This document shows, piece after piece, positions 57,672 through 64,000 of a stretch of 64,000 bases of DNA. Origin of the DNA: Thamnaconus septentrionalis (lineage: Eukaryota; Chordata; Actinopteri; Tetraodontiformes; Monacanthidae). Under the pieces are notes generated by a model. That model saw only the letters and a list, made by a program, of their open reading frames with translations, ran no database searches and was not told the origin of the DNA. Each line of letters opens with the position of its first letter. Positions within the stretch are counted from its first letter, which is position 1. The stretch is taken from the NCBI GenBank assembly GCA_009823395.1, contig CM020514.1:62001-126000 (forward strand), read 5' to 3'. The position numbers and the translations under genes are program-made.

Positions 57672-57883
57672 TTACTGGTAAGGGGCTAGTGACAACGCAT
57701 CTGTTACCACGTTGTCTGTGCCCTTAATGTGCCGGATGTCCAGCCAGTAAGATTGCAGCAGCAATGAACACCGGATCAATCGCTGGTTGGGACACTGCAG
57801 AGAGTTGAGGAAAGTTAGAGGGTTGTGATCGGTGTAGACCACTACAGGTACGACACCGGAAACCACATAGACATCAAAATGTT
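57672..57883 (-). pseudogene. Gypsy RNase H fragment
   Basis: The minus-strand frame reads HFDVYVVSGVVPVVVYTDHN followed by PLTFLNSLQCPNQRLIRCSL and LDIRHIKGTDNVVTDALSLA. VYTDHNPL and HIKGxDNxxxDALS are the hallmarks of the Ty3/Gypsy RNase H end. It is cut off on the upstream side exactly where the TTAA transposon begins, so the transposon interrupted the Gypsy element. Confidence 0.85.
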
Positions 57884-58604
57884 TTAAAGGTCCCATATTA
57901 TGCCACTTTTCCACTTCTTAAAATAGTTCTCAAATGTGTAAAAGACCTGTCTTTGACCTGCATTAGTCAAAATTGACTTTGGATCTAATATTTTTGCTGT
58001 CCCGAAATCTGCAAAAAACCGCTGTGTTCAGAACAGCCCGTTTTAGGGCCTGTCACCTTTATGTTAATGAGCTGCACCTGGCCACGCCCTTCTCTCTCGA
58101 ACGGGCTGTGGCTTCAGCTCCGGTAGCCATGCGCTAATGTTGTGAATGCGAAGCGACTCGGTCATGGCTAGCAGAAGCAGTGTGGTGCAACCGTACCAGT
58201 TTGAGCCAGAGTCTGACCCAGAGGGAGAGGCTTCGGCAGAAATACGGACTCAACGACTGCAGTAGGACATTTCAGAGTGGTAAGATACAAATACTGTGCG
58301 TCTTTCTATTTTAAAGTTTTCACTTTGTGCGATGTTACACTGTTACTTACACGTTAGCTCATGCTAACGGCTTCGTCACCCCGTTCTCGTCATTACTTCG
58401 AGCTCTTCTGGTGAAAGAGTATTTTTCTAAACAGTGCAGTAACGTTATACTCATCTCTCCTCTGTATATTCTTCAAGTCTACCTATAAAAAAAAAAAGAA
58501 AGTTGTCGTCACAGAGCTGTTAATAACCCCAGCAAATACTCAGACTGCTACCAGCATAATGCTAAAACTAAAAGGATACTTAACTATCAAACTATGTAAC
58601 TAGG

Positions 58605-58648
<44 letters not shown>

Positions 58649-60245
58649 TGCAACGTTTTCAGCAGAGCTGTCTTAACATAGAAACGAACAGCCTTTTTTC
58701 CTAGGTATTTTAATATACCTTTTTGTTTAACTTAAGCCTAAATATGTCTTTATCCACAATATGCCATAGTCAAAATTAGAGGCAGTGCCATGTTGCTTAA
58801 AATGCCACTGTTCTCCATCTCACCGTAAGACAAATGTCACATGTCTTATCCAACTCTGCTTGTGTTGGCAACTTTCATTCAGGTGAAATTATAACTTTTT
58901 TCTTTTGACAGGTGCTCCTGTGGAAACTGTAACACCATGCCCACGGAGAAGGAAAATGTATGCTGCTTGGAGATACCACAGGTAAGAGTCAAGATATCAA
59001 AAATGAAATCTAGTTTGTCTTGATTATGGTTTATTGCATACATCTTTGAGACACAATGACATTTATACTTTGTACTATCTTGTAGGTTAGCAGATGCCTG
59101 CAGGAGGTTGAGGGGGACCTCAAATGCATGGTGGACCATCCAGGATTGGAGCCAGTATGCCTGAATAGGTTCATTTAAAATTAAAATCAAAGATTTTATG
59201 GATTACTTCTTTGCTTCAGTAGGTATAAAAATGTAACTGTAATAAAGTGTGACAAACAGGATATCTGTGTGTTTTTTTTCATAAGCAAGCAATGTGTATG
59301 TAACCTAATAATTGACAGGAGTCATTTCAGTATACACACTCAAACATTTATTGCCATTGAATAATTTACAGATAAGTTATAAATGTGATATTTGCAACAC
59401 AGTATCCTTAGACCATCACATCAACTGAGGAAACAACATACAAGAAAACTATTTACAACTACACTTAAAAAGTGAACTTGGAGCCAACGATGACAGCTTC
59501 TGGTGGGAGTAGAGCCAGGGGAACATGTCTGAAACAGATATTATTGACAATGTTAATTATACTTTAGTATTAGAATTGCAAGAGAGTAGAGGGGAGCAAA
59601 GAAAGGAGAGTATTAGCCATATGTTATAGCAGGCAAAACTACAAAAATAAATTGTTATATAAATAAAAGTTATGTAACCACTGCACTAAGTATCTTGTCC
59701 AATGTCTTGTGGTCACATGGGATTAGAACACATGTTATCACCCCCACTATGTATGTGAGCTGGTGTTTCGCTTGCAATTCACATTTGAATGAGGAAAAGC
59801 TGGACGTAGGCTGAGTATCAACGATGAGTCAAAACAAGGCTGACATTATAGGTATGTGAGAGGGGAAGGGAGCTTTGAGACAAATCAAAGCCAATCTTTT
59901 AGAAGCCCAAAACTACGCTTATTTATGAAAAGCCTTTTGGTGTCTAAAAGTAGGCTGTCACCCTGATTTTGCAGACACACACACCTCTCAGGTTAGCTTC
60001 AACTGCTGCGGCTAACCAACCATGTAGTTACTGAAATCGAATTGAGTTTGATAATCACCAGGCCGAAAACGGATGTTATTTCTTAGAACACATTTTCATA
60101 CAGCTTTCTACTAACGTCCCCGTTTATTTTACATTACATTTGCGTTTAAACGTAACGTTAACGTTACTGCAGAGACTATGTTGTAGCGTTAGTTTACAAC
60201 AGTAACGTTGACTTACGTTAGCTGCAATGCTAAAACACATTGAAA
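57884..60245 (+). mobile_element. TTAA-flanked DNA transposon, copy B, right end lost
   Basis: TTAA at 57884-57887 is followed by AGGTCCCATATTATGCCACT as in copy A. Alignment by eye continues through the minigene and the shared 3' part to GCTAAAACACATTGAAA, after which copy A continues GGATAGGAAAGG while this copy switches to the start of a LINE. The last 0.65 kb and the right terminal repeat are absent. A TA microsatellite at 58613-58641 is expanded relative to copy A. Confidence 0.85.
58164..59178 (+). pseudogene. Three-exon cysteine-rich minigene, copy B (P2X7 ballast-like)
   Basis: Exons are inferred at 58164-58279, 58912-58981 and 59086-59178, with the same GT..AG sites as copy A. Lengths of 116, 70 and 93 bases would give 92 codons and a stop. 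Exon 1 has an in-frame TAG at 58263-58265 where copy A has CAG, so this copy is disabled in exon 1. Exon 2 (CSCGNCNTMPTEKENVCCLE) and exon 3 (LKCMVDHPGLEPVCLNRFI) stay in one frame, and this fixes the ancestral reading. The cysteine pattern and the DHPGxEPVCL stretch resemble the first half of the P2X7 cytoplasmic ballast domain. A polyadenylation signal AATAAA follows at 59241. Confidence 0.65.
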
Positions 60246-60517
60246 TTCCTCTCGCTGCTCAGCTGAGCAATCAGGTCACCTCGTCTTGATTGATCTCGCG
60301 TGATGCTATGAGATTCTCGGACCGTTGGCGCAATCCAAAATGGCGACACCCTATCAATAGCAAACAAACTTGATTATCTGCCGAGTTACAGATATTTATA
60401 AAATAAAATAAATAAATTAAAAAAAAAAAACAACGCTAAGAGATAAGAAGCCTGGAGGACGAGGAGAGCTTAGCCGATCTTGAAAAATATCTGGACGACA
60501 TCTTCACCCGAAGAGTC

Positions 60518-61282
60518 ATGGGGAAGACGAGCAAGACACCGACGCTAACGCCGTCTTCTAAGCGAAGCCGTCCCCAAGACTCCCGGAGCAATTTCCCCGG
60601 TAATTAATCGATTGACGATTATTGTCGATTGAACAAAGGCTCACCAGCGTTGATGCCAGATTAAACCTAATGGAAATACTCCACCAAGAATTCCAGGCGA
60701 TGCGCGACTCGCTGGAATTCAGCCAGCAACAGGTTGTCTCCCTAGCCGCAGAAAACAAGGAGCTGCGAGGGTCGGTTAAATCTCTCACCGAGGGAATGAG
60801 CCAACTCAGTAAAGACAATAAATATCCAAAAGAAACAGTCTTAGACCTCCAGGCACACAGCATGAGGGACAACCTGGTGTTCTCAGGGATCCCCGAAAAG
60901 GCAGAGGAAGACCCGGAGAGGACGGTTGCGGACTTCCTTACGAAGAAGATGAAGCTTCCTACGGAGACCGTCAAGACCATCACCTTCCATCGGGTACATT
61001 GTCTTGGAGGGAAGAAACCTGACAGCCGCCGGCCGAGACCCATTGTGGTAAAATTTGAACACTTTAAGCAAAAAGTGCTGGTAAAGAGCCAAGGACGGGA
61101 ACTTCGCGGAACCGACTTTGGAGTGAACGATCAATTCCCAAGGGAGATTCTGGATCGGTGAAGAATCCTCTTCCCGATCCGAAAAAGGTTCCTCGACGAA
61201 GGCTCTAGAGCGGTTGTCGCAGTAGACAAGGTCTTCGTCAATGGTCAGCTATAACGCGATCGCGAGTCAACTCCGTGGCTGT
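60518..61282 (+). pseudogene. L1-type ORF1 (nucleic-acid-binding coiled-coil protein)
   Basis: It starts MGKTSKTPTLTPSSKRSRPQ and, after one frame change near 60605, continues IEQRLTSVDARLNLMEILHQ and a long helix (FSQQQVVSLAAENKELRGSV), the coiled coil. Then come SMRDNLVFSGIPEKAEEDPE and RPRPIVVKFEHFKQKVLVKS, the RRM-like and C-terminal domains of L1 ORF1p. An in-frame TGA at 61159-61161 interrupts the C-terminal part (RILFPIRKRFLDEGSRAVVA), which is otherwise conserved. ORF1p binds element RNA in a trimer; this copy is broken. Confidence 0.88.
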
Positions 61283-61597
61283 ACTAACCATCTTCTCCAC
61301 AGGCTTCAAAGACAACAGGTAATATCATATTAATGCAGCTTATGCCAATATAGCTGTCAATCATAAACAAGTAAGCGCCATTTCAGTTTAATAACGATTT
61401 CACTGCATCGAACTGATTCTCCCCCCTTAATATCCCTCCCCTCAAGCCGCACTTATGTCTTTTCCTCATTTCTTCTCTCTCTGGTAACAATGTTCACCAT
61501 GACAGATCGCAACGTTGTTTGTTTACATATGCAGGTGTACGCGCTCATGCACGCACGCATGCACACACATACACCTCTCTAGGTCTATATAGCAAAC
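61283..61597. other. L1 inter-ORF spacer
   Basis: Non-coding interval with a CACGCACGCATGCACACACA run near 61550. Confidence 0.6.
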
Positions 61598-64000
61598 ATG
61601 TCCTACCTTAAGTTTGTCACTTGGAATGTGTGGGGTATAGGTACCAGGGATAAAAAATTAAAAATCCTCAACCATTTGAATTTTCTTGAGGCCGACATTG
61701 CCCTACTACAGGAAACTCACTTAACAAACACTACAGCACAAAATCTAAAATCGACCGATTTCCCAAACATCTACTCGACGAGTTATAACTTTCAAACAGA
61801 GAGGTGTCGCTATCCTGATCAATAAGAGACTTAATTTCATTATAAATAGTACAATATCTGACCCGAATGGAAGATATATAATAATTAACACTAACATTGA
61901 CAATAAAGATTACAGTATTGCTAGTATTTATGGCCCAAATGTGGATGATCCCTCTTTCTATCATGCCTTCTTCTTGCCACTCTCTGCACATGTAAACACA
62001 AAACTCATAGTAGGGGGTGATTTCAACCTAGTATTAGACTCTGATATTGACAGATCCAACACCTCAGCTAGCCAACGACACTCATTAGCTGCAGACACAT
62101 TAAAACGGTATATGAGTGATTTTGGTTTATCAGACCCTTGGCGTTCAAACCACCCAACTCACAGAGAGTACACCTTTTTCTCTTCTGTTCACTCATACTC
62201 ACGCTTGGACTACTTTATTACCAGCAATTCACTCTTGGCAGACATCCGGGAAGCCCAGATCCACTCCATCACTATTAGTGATCATGCACCTGCCTCTATC
62301 TGCATCTCTACAAAGGTACCTAGAGCACCGATCTGGAATTGGAGGCTGAATACGTCATTACTCATAGACCCAGATTTTATAAAATACTTTAATAGGGAGT
62401 GGACAATATTCCTAGAAATTAATGAATTGCATTAAACTCCTGTACATGTTCTCTGGGAAACAGCTAAAGCAGTAATGCGGGGCAAAATAATATCTTACTC
62501 ATGCCACAAGAAAAAAAAGGAACTAGCTTTGGAGTGTGAATTAATCAATAATATTAACACTTTAGAATCTTCATATGCCATCCAACAGGAAGAAGACGTG
62601 TGGAAAGAGTTATGTAAACTAAAACGGAATTAGCTAAACTGACAGATAAAAAAAAATCAAGTTCCAAATGCAAAGATTACGCCTTGAAAATTTTGAATGC
62701 AATAATAACTCTAGTAAATTTTTAGCGAACCAACTAAAGTCAAACAGAGAAAGAGCAACAATCTCCTCCATCAAAAACCTGGATGGCAAACTAACCCATA
62801 CTGCAGACGAAATTAACCAATGCTTCAGAGATTTCTACAAAAAATGATATTCCTCTGATAATAACCCTTCAGAAGCCTCTATAGATAATTTTCTTAATAG
62901 TATTGTGCTACCTAAATTAAATCAGGAACATGCTACTACAATGGACGAGACCTCAATCAGGCGGAGTTTGAAGAAGCCTTGGCACAAATGCCATTAAATA
63001 AGGCCCCAGGACCTGATGGCTTCCCAGTAGAATTTTATAAGGCACTTTGGCCAACTGTTGGCCCTACCTATTATAGAATGGCTAGAGAGATCCTAAATAC
63101 TGCACTTCTCTCTTCAAACATGAACTTTGCTAACATTAGCCTCATACTCAAACCTGACGTAGACCCATCGCTCCCAACTAGCTACCGACCAATATCGTTA
63201 ATCAATACTGATCTTAAAATTATCTGTAAAGCAATAGCTAGACGACTAGAAAAATTTACTCCATATATAATCCATCCTGACCAAACAGGGTTTATTAAAG
63301 GTAGAGACTCAACTTCCAATGTACGTAGATTTATCAATCTGATAGATTACACTAACGCCAATAACCTACAAACAACAATTGTTTCGTTAGATGCAGAAAA
63401 AGCATTTGACAGGGTCAATTGGAACTTCTTATTTGCAACGCTATAAAAATTTGGTTTCGGGAATTCATTTATATCCTGGATACGAACATTATATAGCTCT
63501 CCGTGCGCCTCAGTTAGAACGAACAGCCAGATCTCTCAAAGGTTTAATCTGCAACGAGGCACCAGACAGGGCTGCCCTTTCTCCCTTCACTATTTGCAAT
63601 GTTTATTGGACCTCTGGCAGCTGCAATTCGGCAAAATGAGAATATCAAAGGAGTCCAAATTTCAACATCTGATCATAAAATAAGCCTTTATGCCGATGAC
63701 GTATTATTATTTCGACATACACAATCCTCACTTGCTGAAGTTATCACCCTTATTGACAATTTCTCTTGTATTTCGGACTATTCAATTAATTGGGCAAAAT
63801 CCACAGTGCTACCGCTTAATTGTAAATTTAAACGAACCTCTCTAGCACCTCTGCAAGCCGGTAACATACGATATTTAGGTATCAGCTTCTCTCCCAACCT
63901 ATCAGACTTAATACAACTCAATTTCATCCCGCTATTAAAGAAAATAGAAAACGATCTAATTCGATGGAGAAACTTACCCATATCTCTTTTAGAGAAAGTT
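61598..64000 (+). pseudogene. L1-type ORF2 (endonuclease and reverse transcriptase), partial
   Basis: The endonuclease starts SYLKFVTWNVWGIGTRDKKL and LLQETHLTN. After a frameshift at about 61795 it continues ASIYGPNVDDPSF, VGGDFNLVLDSDIDRS, YSRLDYFITSN and SITISDHAP, which supply the catalytic N, E, D and H residues. RT follows with NKAPGPDGFPVEFYKALWP (62995), SYRPISLINTDLKIICKAIA, DQTGFIKGRDSTSNVRRFIN and SLDAEKAFDRVNWNFL. After another frameshift it reads DHKISLYADDVLLFRHTQSS (63670). Stops at 62435 and about 62630 and at least four frame changes show that it is dead. The C-terminal end lies outside the window. Confidence 0.9.

Larger units (their letters stand above)
60246..64000 (+). 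mobile_element. L1-type LINE, near full-length 5' part
   Basis: A 5' leader of about 270 bp, ORF1, a spacer and ORF2 in order, running past the window edge. The L1/Tx1-like layout (coiled-coil ORF1, AP-type endonuclease, RT with YADD) is clear, although several frameshifts inactivate it. Confidence 0.9.

Overview
The window looks like teleost fish chromosomal DNA that consists almost wholly of transposable elements and diverged repeats. It is AT-rich with long microsatellites. It carries DANA/Mermaid-like V-SINEs, Tc1, hAT and L2/L1-type LINEs, BEL/Pao and Gypsy LTR elements and Polinton/Maverick pieces. Exons of the fish-type NLR (NLRC3-like) family are also present. There is one assembly gap of exactly 100 N (9328-9427). 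No complete, undamaged host gene is visible. All calls come from reading the sequence and its translations; no search was run.

Layout. 0-3 kb: AT satellite, a V-SINE, then copy 1 of a diverged paralogous block. 3.3-5.1 kb: minus-strand Polinton DNA polymerase B broken by frameshifts. 5.4-7.6 kb: two full-length V-SINEs with target-site duplications. 6.7-10.9 kb: proline-rich Gag-like remnants around the gap. 12-16 kb: decayed copy A of an intron-containing element that encodes a Gypsy-type integrase and a C48 (Ulp1-like) protease. 16.4-20.2 kb: a TTAA-flanked 3,000-bp transposon that contains a three-exon minigene and seems to sit inside a hAT-like element. 21-22.8 kb: an unusual array of a 15-bp motif, then a LINE RT fragment. 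24.3-27.2 kb: a second set of Polinton-type genes. 28.1-33.1 kb: tandem duplications, a promoter-like tandem pair, then copy 2 of the paralogous block, which carries a minus-strand multi-exon gene model. 33.2-35.8 kb: a tRNA-like SINE head, degenerate tandem repeats and a V-SINE. 39-39.6 kb: Tc1 fragment. 40.5-47.5 kb: three LINE fragments with one NLR-type exon. 47.9 kb: an NLR leucine-rich-repeat exon. 48.5-52.3 kb: a BEL/Pao element with a long pol ORF and a 3' LTR. 53.4-56.4 kb: copy B of the integrase/C48 element on the minus strand. 57-57.9 kb: a Gypsy end. 57.9-60.2 kb: a second copy of the TTAA element. 60.2-64 kb: an L1-type LINE running off the edge.

Three observations deserve most attention. 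(1) The TTAA transposon carries a small spliced gene. Its cysteine-rich product resembles the first part of the P2X7 cytoplasmic 'ballast' domain. Both copies keep the same splice sites, and each has a different disabling lesion. (2) The 29.8-32.9 kb gene model has a coiled-coil-like first coding exon, then four short phase-1 exons. In the diverged paralogue at 1.6 kb, nearly all codon differences in the conserved N-terminus are synonymous, which suggests past purifying selection. (3) The integrase plus C48 protease element, with introns, is present twice in opposite orientations. Comparing the paralogous pairs also dates events: a V-SINE insertion has its empty site in the other copy, and copy A of the integrase element has about 2.1 kb of extra DNA.
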